Position numbers and translations under genes: made by a program. A stretch of 64,000 nt of DNA from Sequoia sempervirens. Its lineage: Eukaryota > Streptophyta > Pinopsida > Cupressales > Cupressaceae. The notes under the pieces were generated by a model. The model was not told the origin of the DNA and made no database searches. It saw nothing but the letters and a program-made list of their open reading frames with translations. Below are positions 23,886 through 35,636 of this stretch, piece by piece (the stretch's first letter is position 1; the number at the start of each line of letters is the position of its first letter). Where the stretch lies: positions 1-64,000 of the forward strand of contig VDFB02139368.1 in assembly GCA_007258455.2 (NCBI GenBank), in the 5' to 3' direction.

Positions 23886-25269
23886 GTGGAATGAAAAGAA
23901 CTCAAAGGTGCCAAGCTTTTATACTATGACAAATAATGGGAAAAAGAGGCCTGATGTTTGGATTGAAAGACCAGAAAAGTGAAAAGAATTGTTCCTTTAA
24001 TTTTAACCCTGAAAACTCTATTATATTGAGGAGTTAAACTTTGATCATTGAGGATGACTTTTTCTCTCATGTGTTTTGTAAAGCAGGTCAGTTATATTAG
24101 AAATAACAAGTGATGTGCAGACATTTGTTGACTTAGTACAATCAAGTAGTGGCACCATACAGAAAGCTGATGACTATACAGGTTTGGGTCAACAGAAGCC
24201 AAAACATATCAAAGGCACTTCAAAGGGAGAAAAGAGGATGCTTACTGTTGTACCATCCCATATGCTAATGACTGATGTATCTGATGTTTAAAGGGAGACA
24301 TTGATCTTTAAGAATTTGTTGTTCTACTTTGTAAATTTTCCTTCTGATTATTTACTGGAGAACTTTCACAAAATGGCGGTGGAACATTTTCCTCTTGATT
24401 GTCATTGAACCTAAATGATTCAGTTATTCATGCCATTGCAGCTGATAAGAGAGGAATCAAATACCAAGCTGCAGCAAAGCATGGGGATGTCATTCATTAC
24501 TCTTGGGTTATTGACTGCTGTAAACAGAAGTCTTTGTTGCCGTTATGAGCAAAATACTTTCTTAATCTTTCAAGCTTAACCAAGGAGAGAATGAAAGAGG
24601 ATATTGATGAATTTGGTGATCACTACTTATGGAATCTTGATATTTTAGATCTGAAACAGCTTTTCAGTAACCTACCAGATTCTAAACATATGAAAACCAT
24701 TGTACACACCGAAGATTACAAAAGTATTGCCCAAGTATCAAGTGGTGCTAGTTCCAAAACTGCTCTGTTTATTTTCACCGCATCATTCACTCCATAAATG
24801 CAGATGCTCAAACAGTTTCAGAATTAGTATTGAGAAGGTTAAAGATGGAAATCGCAATGCATGGAGGTGTGGTAACTAGCATGCTATGTGATGCTACACA
24901 TATTATAGTATTTTCTGCAACTGACCACCAGGTGCCTTTCGAGATAATTATAAAAAGCTTTGCTAGTGCAGAAAAGAATATTGTCAAGAAAAAAAAAAAA
25001 GAATCCACGTTTTAAGTCATTTATGGGTGGAAGACTCCTTGGAAAAGCACATGCAACTCCCAAAAAGTTCCTATAGTTTGTGGCCTAACATGGATTCACA
25101 TGAGGTTTTACAATCTAACAATATGAAGGAACCAACAGTTAACATTCAGGAAGATGATGCAGCATTGAAAAATAGTCAGGATCACACAAAAAGACCTGAA
25201 AATGAAGATATACCAGTAGAAAAGGTAAAAAGGAAGCAGAAGCATTCTGAAGTAAAGGGAAACACGTAA
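23886..25269 (+). pseudogene. LIG4: DNA ligase IV C-terminal fragment (two BRCT domains), broken
   Basis: DNA ligase IV seals double-strand breaks in end joining; its C-terminus carries two BRCT domains that bind XRCC4. Recognisable order: KRPDVWIERPEK (23944), FVDLVQSSSGT, PKHIKGTSKGEK, VPSHMLMTDVSDV, BRCT1 with GDVIHYSWVIDCC (about 24483), IDEFGDHYLWNLDILDLKQL (24604-24663), then BRCT2 with LKMEIAMHGG and LWVEDSLEK (near 25022). A 108-bp GT-AG intron seems retained at 23979-24086. About 35 residues usual between ITSDV and FVDLV are missing. Frame shifts near 24290, 24380 and 25010 and a stop at 24546 break it. No catalytic domain is present. Assignment is from remembered family motifs. Confidence 0.8.
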
Positions 25270-25349
25270 CAAAAATACTTCACAAGATGTAGAACATAGA
25301 CAAATAGCATCTGAAGGGGCTCAAGCTACTGGGTGGAGTGTTGATCAGC

Positions 25350-25376
25350 ATACAGCCATGATTATTTTACAACAAG
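25350..25376 (+). repeat. 27-bp direct repeat, copy 2
   Basis: Identical to 23859-23885 and located immediately before the kinesin homology, 1491 bp downstream of copy 1. Confidence 0.9.
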
Positions 25377-26040
25377 ACTGGCACAACCATGGCAGAACAA
25401 ATCGACCTGTTAAGAGAACTATTGAAAATGCTTGCTGGTGACATTGCATTGTGTACTAGTTCAGTAAAACGTATGTCTGAACAAGCTGCAAATAATCCAG
25501 ATGACATTCAATTACAAGCTCAAGTTCTGCAAAAAAGAGGATGAAATTGAAGAGAAGAAACAACATATGCAAACTTTGGAGCAGAGAATGATTGTAATTG
25601 GAGAAACTTTTGGAATGATGCATCAATATCAGATTTGCAAGAGGTGAATACAAAGTGAATGAGCCAACTGAATGAGAAAATGTTTGAGTTAGAGATTATG
25701 TCTGCAGACAATCGTATTCTACAAGAACAGTTGCAAACTAAGTCAGCTGAAAATGACGAAGCACAAGAGATGATTCTTTTACTTCATCAGCAACTTGCAT
25801 CATCTCTGAAAATAAGATTGAGCAGGTGAAGCCCATACAAAGAAAAGATCAACTGGAGGAAGTGAATTTCTAAATGATAACATCGATGGCATAGAATCAT
25901 GGAATCTCGATTTAGAAGACATCAAGATGGAGTTGTATATAAGAAAAGAGAGAGAAGCCGCTCTAAAAGCTATTTTAGCACAGAATGTTCATAGCGGCCA
26001 GACAAATGCAGATGACAAAGTTCATAGCACAAAGTCATGA
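25377..26040 (+). pseudogene. Kinesin-7 tail fragment, broken
   Basis: The frames match the coiled-coil tail of plant kinesin-7 (the CENP-E-like, MKRP-type group) as I know it: MAEQIDLLRE then KMLAGDIALCTSS (from 25389), SEQAANNPDD, DEIEEKKQHMQTLEQRM, LNEKMFELEI with SADNRILQEQLQTKSAEND (about 25665-25755), and DLEDIKMELYIRKEREAALK (25909-25968). There is no motor domain. Several frame shifts and stops break it. No intron is obvious. It follows the ligase fragment in the same orientation but comes from a different gene, so the two are joined cargo. Confidence 0.72.
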
Positions 26041-27895
26041 GATATAAAAGCATCAGCAAATGCAGATGGTTGTGCCTGGTAAAAGCTTCAAAAGCTTTAA
26101 AAAAAAAAGTCAGAAAACTCCAGATTTATAAAGACTTACCTTACCTTTCTCAAAGCTTCAAAAAATCTGCAGAGAATGGCGTCTCCAGTAGGAAAAGATA
26201 TACAAGTCTCATTTTTTGACCCAGGACTTCTTCCTCATGGCAGCACTCTTCCTCTTCAGCAAAGACTTCATAATGACGTCCAGGATATAGAGAATTTTTG
26301 CAGCTCAAATGCTCGCACAAGAGAGTTCATTAATGGCGGCCAAGGTGATAATCGAATACAGAAGATGTCATACAGAGGTCGGCTAGGGTTTGTGCATAAT
26401 GGCGACGCTCTCTTCCTGGAGAAGCTTCAGTAAAAATTAACATGATAAAGCTTTGTGTTTCTTTTTAGGTTTTCAAACCCTAAAAGTCGGGATGAAACTT
26501 TTGCCTATGCTTATTTTTAAGCTTTATTCAACCTATTATTTCGGCCACTCTAAGCTTTTATTTTTTTATTTTTGAATAATCTTCAAAATATAAGCTTAGA
26601 GTCTTACTTTAATTTCGCATTTTTAAGCCAAATTGTAAATCTTTATAAAAGTGATTTATTAATCATTTTTAATAAATGATATTATTTAAATGCAAAATTA
26701 GTGTTTTTTATAAATTTGACCTTGCTAGGTATTCCTTCTTGCATTTTTTTAAAAAAATTGTAAAACTTTATTTTTAAAAGTGATAAATTATAAATCACTT
26801 TTAAAAAATAAATGTTATTAGTGCAAGTTGAAGCCATTTGATGTATTCTTTTAAAAAGACCTAGTCAAGAGGAGTCTTGCTCAAATCATGGAGATGTGAC
26901 AATCTGTTTGTGTCAAGTGGAGGTTTTGAGTTGCTAGATTTAGGGGAGGAGTTTTTGATTGATGGGACACCTTTTTTTGGAGTCTTTTGAGTCCTCTTTT
27001 TGAGGATTTCTGTTCCTATTCGGGTCTGGGAGACCTTTTCCTGTTTTTGGTGGGTTGTTGATAGGTTTGAGATCCTTCTTTTAGGGCTTTTTTTACCAAA
27101 TCCGACCCCCTTATTCAAGGTGGGGTCCTTTTTTCTAGGGTTTTGGTGGGGAGTTTGAGCTTATTTATTCTCTTCCTCATTTGAGAGATGCAAAATTCTA
27201 GAGTGGAAGAGACTTTGTACTTTCTAGAGAACATTGTGCTATTTTGTTCCAAGTATTGTATCAGATTTTGGAGTATGCATTTTCAAGGCCTTTGAGAACC
27301 TTTATACAACATTTTCGATCTATTTCTGGTGTCACATTTGTATGTAGATTGGTGATTGATCTTTCAATTTTGTGTTTCTTATCTTAAACCTTTTAAGTTT
27401 ATCTCATTTTGGCATCTTTGTGACTCTTCACAGGTTAGGGGTTGTATTAATTTCTAGATGTATTTACTGTGATTAACATCCTTTAAATATTATTCTGATC
27501 TCAGATCTTCCTTTGAAATATTCATGTGTTGAGGGTTTTATCAGTTATTGCATCATCATATAAATAGTTGTGCGTTCATTCTGTGTTAAGGGAAGTGTTT
27601 TTGGTGTATCACCCAGTAATTAGTTTCAATCTTCAAGTTCTTTTTATCTCTTTTCTTCCCCTTTTCCTCTTAAGTCTTTAGGTTTGAAGAGCAAAAATCA
27701 AAGTCTTGTCCCAGCCTTTCTGAATGCACACAATCCCACAGAAAATCTGAAGTCCCAAGCCTCAACAACAGCCACTAAGGACTTTATCATATCAGTCATT
27801 CTGATACCTTCATAATTATAATGATATTTAAATTTCTTTATATTTTTTTTTTTTATATTGATTTCATGTTCACATACTTCGAATTTTGGTGCAAC
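26041..27895 (+). mobile_element. Tail segment of unit a (family-IV LTR-like)
   Basis: From about 26440 it resembles 38870-40190: AAACCCTAAA, paired AATAAATGTTATT stretches, GGTGTATCACC near 27600. It ends GGTGCAACA at 27895 followed by GTTTTTTGGGGACATGACA, a weak counterpart of the primer junction at 40190-40213. The first 400 bases hold an 85-codon frame (26176-26433) that I cannot identify. Confidence 0.5.
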
Positions 27896-27913
27896 AGTTT
27901 TTTGGGGACATGA

Positions 27914-30480
27914 CACTATAATTTTCCCTTGCCGGATTGGCTCTAAAGTTGTTGGTTGTTAGGGATTTGAAACTCTACTCTCAATGCTGTAACAATACCT
28001 ACACCTCTATGTATAAACATTTCCACAATCCTGTACGTCAGCCTTAATACCTAGCATCCAAAAAAAATCAGACATAATAATAACTGCAGATTCAAAAAAC
28101 ACAAGACAAGTCATTCAGCCTATCAGGAGAGGGGAACCCTTAAGGGGCCTATGGTATACCACCTTCCAATGCCCAACCCTTTTCTTGGGCCTGTGGGGCA
28201 GGAAGCCTAGGTGGGACCCTCACCCCTACAAGACCCAACCCTTGCAATGGGCCTATGGGGCAGACTACCCAACCCTTGCTTTGGGCCTGTGGGGTGGACC
28301 CTATGTGAGGTTTTTAGATGAACCACTTAAGGCATGGCTCACCCCTCCTGGCAGGGTTACAAATAGATTTGCAGACAGTTCTTTCCAATGCAGCCATCAT
28401 TGATCTATTCACATCTCTATTCATTATGCTATGAAAAGAGTCCAGCAGATGAATGCAATACAGCATGACATTATATCAGAATGCAGGGAGTGAATTAAAC
28501 AGCATAAAGTAATCATCACATCCTACAGATGAGTGCAGTCCCATGATTCAGTTCCATGCAATAATATGTATACAGTTCTATTAAGTCTCAATGTGTGGTC
28601 TTAAGCTAATCAACACCATATCCATCCTAACTCTAATGCAATTATCATTCCATCTTTAAGTCCACATTTAGTTAATGAAAATGCAAGCTACAAAAACCAG
28701 AACTCATGGAAACATATATATCGATCCTACTGAATCATATGCATCAGAAGATGGGGGTATTCTGCTTATGATCAGCCACGGATTATATAGTCCGCTTGAG
28801 GGCAGGGCCGATGACCTTGTCCAATGTCTATGTTTAGATTTAATTGCCTTGTATAGATATTTCCCGATATGCCCGAGTCATGGTATACTCTCAGACAAAG
28901 GAAGTTCAGTATATTAAAATGAGTAATGCAGATATCGGATGTGTGCTATGGCATTCAAGATTCTACAGTGACTATCTGATGGAGGAAATCTAAACATTAA
29001 GGGTAAGTGAGAGACCTCACCTCGAGTTTTTGTGTCCCTTTGTTCATTTTTGTTTCTTACTCGCCCTTGTTCATTCCCTCCTCTCCTAGTGCCTTACATA
29101 GTTGTGGCAATTTCTATTAAGAGTTACCTAGTTCTGGGGGGTGTCCTAATTTGCAAACACAAATCTCTTACCCCTCTTGGATGAATATTGATATCCATTA
29201 TATAACATTTGAGTAGGCTCAATGAGAGAGGTTGCGTCTCTTCACTCCCAACTATCTCATTTGACTAATCCTAAACTACTATGATGTATTTGTCTTTTGC
29301 AGCTTACTAATTATGGATCGGGTTGATTTCTTTTCTCCTCAAAGGTGGCAATAGCAATATCTAACTTCTTTAGCCATCATCCTCCATCATGATGTGGAGG
29401 TTACTCAGTATTGAGGATTGTATTGAATTCCCACGATGGCAATACCAGGCTTGTCAACTGACCGATGCTTGGGCTTAGGCTCACTTGCTCCCATAAGACT
29501 CGACGGCCTTTATCCTGTGCGTCATAACAAATGGAAACATCCGAAGCATACAATATGGGGTTGTTTGTGATGTTTGGTATAAAATATTATGTGCCTCTAT
29601 TAATAATTGTTTGCAATTTGTTTTAAATACTTATTATAATTGTTACCTATTTTATCTACTAGCTCAAACAAGTAGAGGTAAAATGATATCAAATAAAAAG
29701 ATAGGTACACTTTAATTTTTGGTTACCTTACATTCATGTGCATAAAAGAAATAGAAGACTATTCTATCATATTGCATTTTTGTAGATGCAAATAACATAG
29801 AAGAAAGATTGCACAAATCTTTTCAATAGATAGTCTTTATAGATAAAATAATGTTTCTATAATCCCACACAAGCCGTGGAAATGACTAGGTTGATTTAAT
29901 TCAACAAGAAATGTAAACCATACATCTAAAGATCAACTAAAACAAAGAGAAAACACATAAGAGGAGGTCATGTCCATCATTGCCTTAAGGGATGATGTAG
30001 GGTTGACTCTCAAGTCTGCAGCTTGATCTTCAGTAACTTCAGCTCTTGTTCCTGAATTTCAGATACACATGCAATTGATTGAGAGATTTTGTGAGAGCTT
30101 AGGGCATGAAATCTAGTTATGTGTTTTATCAACAGACATATAATTTGCAGCTATTATTAAATTAAATCAACTCAATCACTATCATAGATATAAATGGAAA
30201 AGTGCCAAATCAAATCATCAAAAGTCATCAATTTCACTGTTTTTTCTAACTTGTTTGCTTCTTGTGCAAATACAGGTTAAGTCTTGTTACTATTTCATCT
30301 GTTTACAACATGTGGGTTAAAATGTGGCTTCCACAAAGGTTGAGCCCAGGGTGTTGTTCTTTTATAATGGTAAATCATTAAAATAGTGAGGTTTTCTTTT
30401 CCACAATCTCATTTAGTAGATGTTCATCATTTATAACAGTGACTTGTTAAAGTTCATTGTCACAAATAATCAATACATAC
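27914..30480 (+). mobile_element. Head of unit b (direct repeat of 20664-23500)
   Basis: It begins TATAATTTTCCC where copy 1 has TGTAATGTTCCC, so the TG start appears mutated to TA. Identity to copy 1 is high to about 29640 and weaker after. It is interrupted at 30480 by the family-III element and continues at 37836. Confidence 0.65.
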
Positions 30481-32399
30481 TGTAATGTCCCCTTCTCAAG
30501 CCTGACATTTCCAGTGACCGTTGGCCTTTCTTTGGGAACCCGAAGGCTAGTCGGAAGTTAAAATTAGGGTTTCCTAATTTTGAGGAGGTCATTGCTCAGA
30601 GATGGTGGATTCAATGGCAGATTCCTTCTGGGTTTTCAGAGGGCTTCGTAGTGGTATGATCATCTCGGCATTCAGAGCACTTTTTGGAATTTACTATTTT
30701 TAGTAAATTCTATTTTTGGCAGCTTTCCAGATGAGCTCAGGTTGGTTGACTTCCGGCTTCAGATTGATCAGTTGACTTCATCAGTATTGGCTTCAGGGCA
30801 CTTTCAGAGAAATAAGTTAAGTCATTTAAATTAAAAAGTCACGTTTTAATTATTATATTTTAACGTTGACCCTTGGCTTAGAGTTAATGACTTAAGGTTG
30901 TTTTAAAAAGGTGGTCATTTGAGGGTGGCGCCTCATTAATGAATATTTTAATAATTTCTAAAGTCTGAGCAAGCTAATGTTGGGCGCATTAATTAAAGTA
31001 TGATACTTATTCAAAAATATCAAATCAAAAGCTTGAAGGCAAAAGTACACCTATCATTGAGGAGAGTGGGTTTTGACCTAAAAACAGATTTTAGGGTTTT
31101 GCGAAGTCAACGGAAGAAATTATAAAGAGGAGTCTTAGTGCATCATTTCTTCATCTTTGGACAAATATACTGTTATGTTGCCGGATTGACTCTGGACTGC
31201 TTCGAGGAATGAAGGCCTCCTAGCTTGGGCATCTCTTCTCGTTTGTAAGACAACGACTAGTGATGATTTTTAGTCTAGTTTGTGAATTCATTGGATTCCG
31301 TGCATTGTAATCTGCATTAATCTAGTTAGCTTCAGATTTCGCATGTTAGAGAAATTCTGGTTTTTTCCTTTTAGCTACAGCAGATCCATTGTTTCATCCA
31401 TAAATCAAAAAAGACAAAATAAATCATTGTGGGTATTGGTTATTTCCATTCATCTAGTCTAGGCGCCCTTGTGTTCCAATTTGTAGAATTTTCATTGAAG
31501 AATCTGATTTTATAAAGTAAATCGCCCTTCTCAGCTGTGGCCGTACTTTTTAGTACCTTGGGATTTGTGCATTAAAAATTAGTTGCATTTTCAGTCTGTT
31601 TTATGATCTGGTTTTGAGCGCCCCTATCTCAATTGAGTTTTGCAATTGGTATTTATCATTTTGGAGGAGTATAGAGAGAGATTCGAGCATTTCATGGTTT
31701 TCTATATTGCTGGTAATGCGTTGAAAAGTGCAGGTCTGTCACAGCAGATTGGATAAATCTGCATCTTCTCTATTTGATTGGTGGTGATAGTTCTTTCAAG
31801 CAACGTGAAGACTTCAATGAAGATTGCCAAGCTTTGAGAAATAGGTTGGATCTTTAATTTGCTGTTTTCTGTGATCTTTACTTTCCGCAAATAAGTTCTT
31901 GAATATTGTACAACTCTCTTATAAGCTGATTTATAATATTAGCAAGATCTCATCTCTTAAAATTGTAAGCTGGCAGTAGTACTGACCGCATTATAGATTC
32001 TTGCTTATTCGGATTGTAATAGTCATCTCTTTCAGCAGTTGATATTGTTTAATTGATCTCCGCTCTATGGTCGCTACTATCCCATTCTGGGTTAGAAAGC
32101 ACATTCTGGGTGTTGAGAGTTTTCAGCTTTCAGTATTTTCTTTCAAGCATTAGATTCTGTAATCACTCCGTCATATGGTCGCCCCTCACTCCGCATTGGA
32201 TTGGGTAGCACATACTTGACGTTGAGTTCCTTTCTGTAATTAGATTAGAGGACCCTCTGACCAATGCTCGCCATCATCGGCGCCATTCTGGTTAGAGTTG
32301 CTTTCTTGCACGTTTTGGTTATTCCCTCTAACCTTAACGGGTGCATTGCTTGTAACTTGAAATTGTGAAAAATCAAAAAAATTGGCTCGGTATATTTCA
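30481..32399 (+). mobile_element. 5' LTR of family-III element
   Basis: Starts TGTAATGTCCCCTTC and ends GGTATATTTCA one base before the primer site. A TATAAAGAGG box at 31121 is the likely promoter. The middle (about 30815-32145) is nearly identical to the 3' LTR whereas both ends are strongly diverged. Confidence 0.85.
31121..31127 (+). promoter_or_regulatory. TATA box of 5' LTR
   Basis: TATAAAG lies in the LTR middle and is conserved in the 3' LTR at 36562. A TTTATAA in the inverted solo LTR near 45690 corresponds to it. Confidence 0.5.
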
Positions 32400-32400
32400 G

Positions 32401-32418
32401 TGGTATCAGAGCCAAGAT
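32401..32418 (+). other. Primer-binding site of family-III element
   Basis: TGGTATCAGAGCCAAGAT follows the LTR end after one base. The first 12 bases are the standard initiator-Met tRNA complement. Confidence 0.92.
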
Positions 32419-32444
32419 CTTGCCATCCTGTGTTCTTTCTGTCT

Positions 32445-35400
32445 ATGAGTGACAGAGAAAAGAGGTACATCGCCAGGGAAGACAAGAAGGTTGGAAAACA
32501 GTTCCAGCTTTATCAGCCTCCAGAGGGGCAGACAGCTTCAGAAATCTTGAGGGCTCATTGGGAGTCTTCTCAGGAAACAAACATGGCAGAAGGTGAGAGA
32601 TCAGTTGGGGGTAACGAGAGGGTTACCAACAGTAGAGATGACAGTGGTAAGGGCAGAGAGAGATCCATCAGTCCAGGACAGAGATTTGAGAAGAAGATGG
32701 ATGCTTTAATGGATATGGTTTCGCTCATGATGGGAAGAGTGGGCAACAATACCATTTTGCAAAACAACTCAAGCCATAGAGGGGAGCATAGTGCTTCCAA
32801 TCAGCATGATGAGCATGCAGCCCGGACGGTGTCAAATAACACTTACATTACGTCCAGACCATTCAAACCGACCTTTGTGGCTCCTGTAGTCACTCAGCCA
32901 GATCCTGAAGAGAATGCTTCATTCGTGGAGCAGTTGAGGCTTGGCCGTACAGAGTATGACTCTCTACCTGTCGACATCAGGATGGACATGTCCTTCAATG
33001 ATTTCATGGATCATAAGAGGAAGAACAAAGGGCAAGGAAGGAACTTTGATCAAAGAAGACCATCAAATCAAGGAGACTTGTACCAAGCTGTCAACAAAGT
33101 TATACTTCCTCATTTTGATGGGAGTGATACAAGTTCAGCCCGAGCTTGGATTCAAAAGCTGGATAACTATCTAGCTCTCAGACCAATGGCGGAAGAAGAA
33201 GCGATCAAGTTCGCTACGCTACACCTTGATGGGGTGGCGCACGAGTGGTGGTACCATGGCCTCGTCACTCTAGGCCATCGGTCTATCACAACATATGATG
33301 AGTTCACCACTAGGCTCATCGAAAGGTTTGAGAAAAAAGATCCTGAGATCCATTTCAGAGAGCTTGCTCAATTGAGACAGTATGGCACAGTGGATGCCTA
33401 CATTGCGGAGTTTCAGAGACTTTCAGTCATGGTGACTGGAATCACGGAGCGAAGGTTGGTGATTCTTTTCAGTGAGGGTTTGACAGAACCACTCAAAGGT
33501 TGGATTAAAGCCTTTGATCCACCAACACTGCAAGAGGCCATGAAAAAGGCAAGAAACATGGAGTGGGCTGCTCCTAAGGCAAAATTTCAGTCAAACTCCC
33601 CTTTTCAGAAAAGGGATAAAGAAAAAAGGCCTCAGCATAAAAATCATTTGAGACCTCAGAACAAGGAGTTCAAGAATCGCAATCCCCATGTCACCAGGTT
33701 GGATCAAGAAACCCTGAATGAACTCAGAAGAAAAGGGTTGTGTTTCCGGTGTCAGGAAAAATGGTCTCAAGACCATGTTTGTCCAAAAGGGGTTAGGTTC
33801 AATCAGATTGAGTACTATTCTGCGGGAGAAAGTAGTTCTGATTTTTCCGACCAGCAATCTGATTTTGAAGGAAGTGAGGAAGATAGAGCTCCAGAAGAGT
33901 CCGGAGATAAGAAGGAAAGTGGTGGAGTTTTAGCTCAACTTTCTAGTCTTCAAAGAAATGAATCATTCAAGGTGCGTGGGATGATCAAAGGGCAGCGAAT
34001 CGTTGCTTTGATCGATACTGGAGCAACTCATAACTTCATTGATGAAGTTGTGGTAGCCAAGAAGGGGCTGCAAACAGAGGAGTTCGAAGGATTCAAGGTC
34101 ATGGTTGCCGATGGGTTCCAAATTTCTTGCACCAAGAAAATATCTAACATGACCATGCATTTGGGCAACTACGAAGTCAAGGATGACTTCTATGTAGTTC
34201 ACATTGGGGATATTGATGTCGTTCTAGGCATTCAATGGCTGCGATCTCTTGGAGAGATCTCTTTGAATCTGCAGACTATGGAGTTGAAGTTCCAATCGGA
34301 TGGGAAGAAGATAGTTTTGAGAGGCATGTCCAATGGAGATCCTCGAGTAGTGTCATTCAAAAGAATGGCAAGGCTGATCCGTCACGATCAAGCTGAGTGG
34401 GTTGCCGATGTACCACGTATGTTGAGTAGTAAAGAATGCTTAAGGGGAATTGAGGATGCAGTCTTCACTTTGGAAAAGGGACCAAAATGTGGTGATTGCA
34501 CTCTTGTCAACCCATTCCTTGGGTTGAGGGATGCTAGTCTGCTCTGGGAGTTGAATTTGAAGTCATCTTATGATTCATGCTTCAGTGTTCCTGAAGTTTT
34601 CATGGATAGGTTTCAAAGGTTCATCAGAGGGAATGCCAATTTTACAAGTATGCACTTGATTTTGATTAGCACTCAGAGGTGTGCTATGTTTCCTTGCCGG
34701 AGTGTTGGAGATTATTTTCAGTTGGGAATTCAAGCTTGGAATTCTCAACATAGGTTGATGGAGCATACAGTTGGTGGAAAGAAGAAATTATGGAGGAACA
34801 AGAATCAAATTTTCAGACTTTTTGGTGTCGTCTTTTTCATTAGCAGCTTCTTGGTGGTTCCATTTGTTCATCAACAAATGGATTGGAGAGAGATTTTGAG
34901 CATGGGCTGGAGAAATGAGCAATTGGTTGCTCTTGAATGTGTTTCCCGGCTAAGACCAGGACAGATTTTGAGACTCGAGCTTGCTGGTTTGAGGCAGACC
35001 AGCCACCCTACATGTTGCGTTTCTTGCATTCAGGAGAGTTGGTTCATCACTCCTGATCAAAGGGGTGGTAGTTTTCTCATGGAGATGGATCTAGAGTGTT
35101 TTCCAGCCACCTTGGAGGTGTCACCTTGCAGCTCGATGGTCATCTCACATGCTCACGCTTGGGATCTTGAGTGGTGTTGTTGTTTTCCTTTGGGTAGGAC
35201 TCAAGAATCAGATTGCATTACGCTGATCCTAGCCTTGATCGACAGCGATTATTTGTTCCTTCACACTTTTCCTACTCTCCAAATTCATCTTATGATGGTT
35301 GATGGTGTAAACTTTGACAGTTTACTCTCAGTATTGATTCATGACAGCAGCAGCTCACATGCTTTGGTTCACCATTCGGAGACTCATGGTGTTGGAACTA

Positions 35401-35636
35401 TGATTGTTTCCTGTAGTCTTCATGGTTGTGCCAGTATAATTCAGATGAGGCATGGTAGCTTTATGCGAAGACATGAGTATGAGTTTGATGAGCTCTTGCA
35501 AAGGAACAAGGCTTCTCCTGTAAGACATTTCAGGGGACACACTTGCACCATGGTCCTGCTTTGTTACCATGTGGAGGTATGGAAGAGTTCGACGGTTTTG
35601 TTGGTCTATTCCTTCCTCTATTGGTTAAATGGCTAA
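32445..35636 (+). CDS. Gag-protease polyprotein with a novel C-terminal extension
   Basis: This 1063-residue frame has no internal stop, the longest in the window. The ATG at 32445 (MSDREKRY) is preferred because an earlier in-frame ATG at 32382 lies in the LTR. A Ser/Arg-rich N-terminus is followed by a retrotransposon gag domain (about residues 220-380: LPHFDGSD, WIQKLDNYLAL, VAHEWWYHGL, then FRELAQLRQYGTVDAYIAEF), a zinc knuckle of chromovirus type (CFRCQEKWSQDHVC near 33745) and an aspartic protease (LIDTGATHNFID near 34010; VVLGIQWL near 34220). From about residue 665 the frame continues for about 390 residues without any reverse transcriptase motif. That part is Cys/His/Trp-rich with one strong membrane-like segment (GVVFFISSFLVVPFV near 34825). 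Function of the extension is unknown. Confidence 0.8.
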   Translation: MSDREKRYIAREDKKVGKQFQLYQPPEGQTASEILRAHWESSQETNMAEGERSVGGNERVTNSRDDSGKGRERSISPGQRFEKKMDALMDMVSLMMGRVGNNTILQNNSSHRGEHSASNQHDEHAARTVSNNTYITSRPFKPTFVAPVVTQPDPEENASFVEQLRLGRTEYDSLPVDIRMDMSFNDFMDHKRKNKGQGRNFDQRRPSNQGDLYQAVNKVILPHFDGSDTSSARAWIQKLDNYLALRPMAEEEAIKFATLHLDGVAHEWWYHGLVTLGHRSITTYDEFTTRLIERFEKKDPEIHFRELAQLRQYGTVDAYIAEFQRLSVMVTGITERRLVILFSEGLTEPLKGWIKAFDPPTLQEAMKKARNMEWAAPKAKFQSNSPFQKRDKEKRPQHKNHLRPQNKEFKNRNPHVTRLDQETLNELRRKGLCFRCQEKWSQDHVCPKGVRFNQIEYYSAGESSSDFSDQQSDFEGSEEDRAPEESGDKKESGGVLAQLSSLQRNESFKVRGMIKGQRIVALIDTGATHNFIDEVVVAKKGLQTEEFEGFKVMVADGFQISCTKKISNMTMHLGNYEVKDDFYVVHIGDIDVVLGIQWLRSLGEISLNLQTMELKFQSDGKKIVLRGMSNGDPRVVSFKRMARLIRHDQAEWVADVPRMLSSKECLRGIEDAVFTLEKGPKCGDCTLVNPFLGLRDASLLWELNLKSSYDSCFSVPEVFMDRFQRFIRGNANFTSMHLILISTQRCAMFPCRSVGDYFQLGIQAWNSQHRLMEHTVGGKKKLWRNKNQIFRLFGVVFFISSFLVVPFVHQQMDWREILSMGWRNEQLVALECVSRLRPGQILRLELAGLRQTSHPTCCVSCIQESWFITPDQRGGSFLMEMDLECFPATLEVSPCSSMVISHAHAWDLEWCCCFPLGRTQESDCITLILALIDSDYLFLHTFPTLQIHLMMVDGVNFDSLLSVLIHDSSSSHALVHHSETHGVGTMIVSCSLHGCASIIQMRHGSFMRRHEYEFDELLQRNKASPVRHFRGHTCTMVLLCYHVEVWKSSTVLLVYSFLYWLNG

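Larger units (their letters stand above)
20664..27895 (+). mobile_element. Unit a: possible giant LTR carrying host-gene pieces
   Basis: The head (20664-23500) starts TGTAATGTTCCC and matches 27914-30480, over 90% identical to about 22390 and weaker beyond. The tail (about 26440-27895) resembles 38870-40190 and ends GGTGCAACA followed by GTTTTTTGG, like the LTR/primer junction at 40190. Between head and tail lie DNA ligase IV and kinesin-7 fragments. I infer one LTR-like unit with TG...CA ends, parallel to families I and II. The alternative is two unrelated repeats side by side. Confidence 0.4.

Noticed and set aside
24975..25000. A-rich run as the poly(A) tail of a processed ligase copy
   Set aside because: It lies inside the BRCT2 homology, which continues on both sides, so it is an internal A-run expansion causing a frame shift.
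26176..26433. 85-codon frame as a gene
   Set aside because: It lies in an LTR-like tail, has no recognisable domain and is not preserved in the homologous tail at 38.5 kb.
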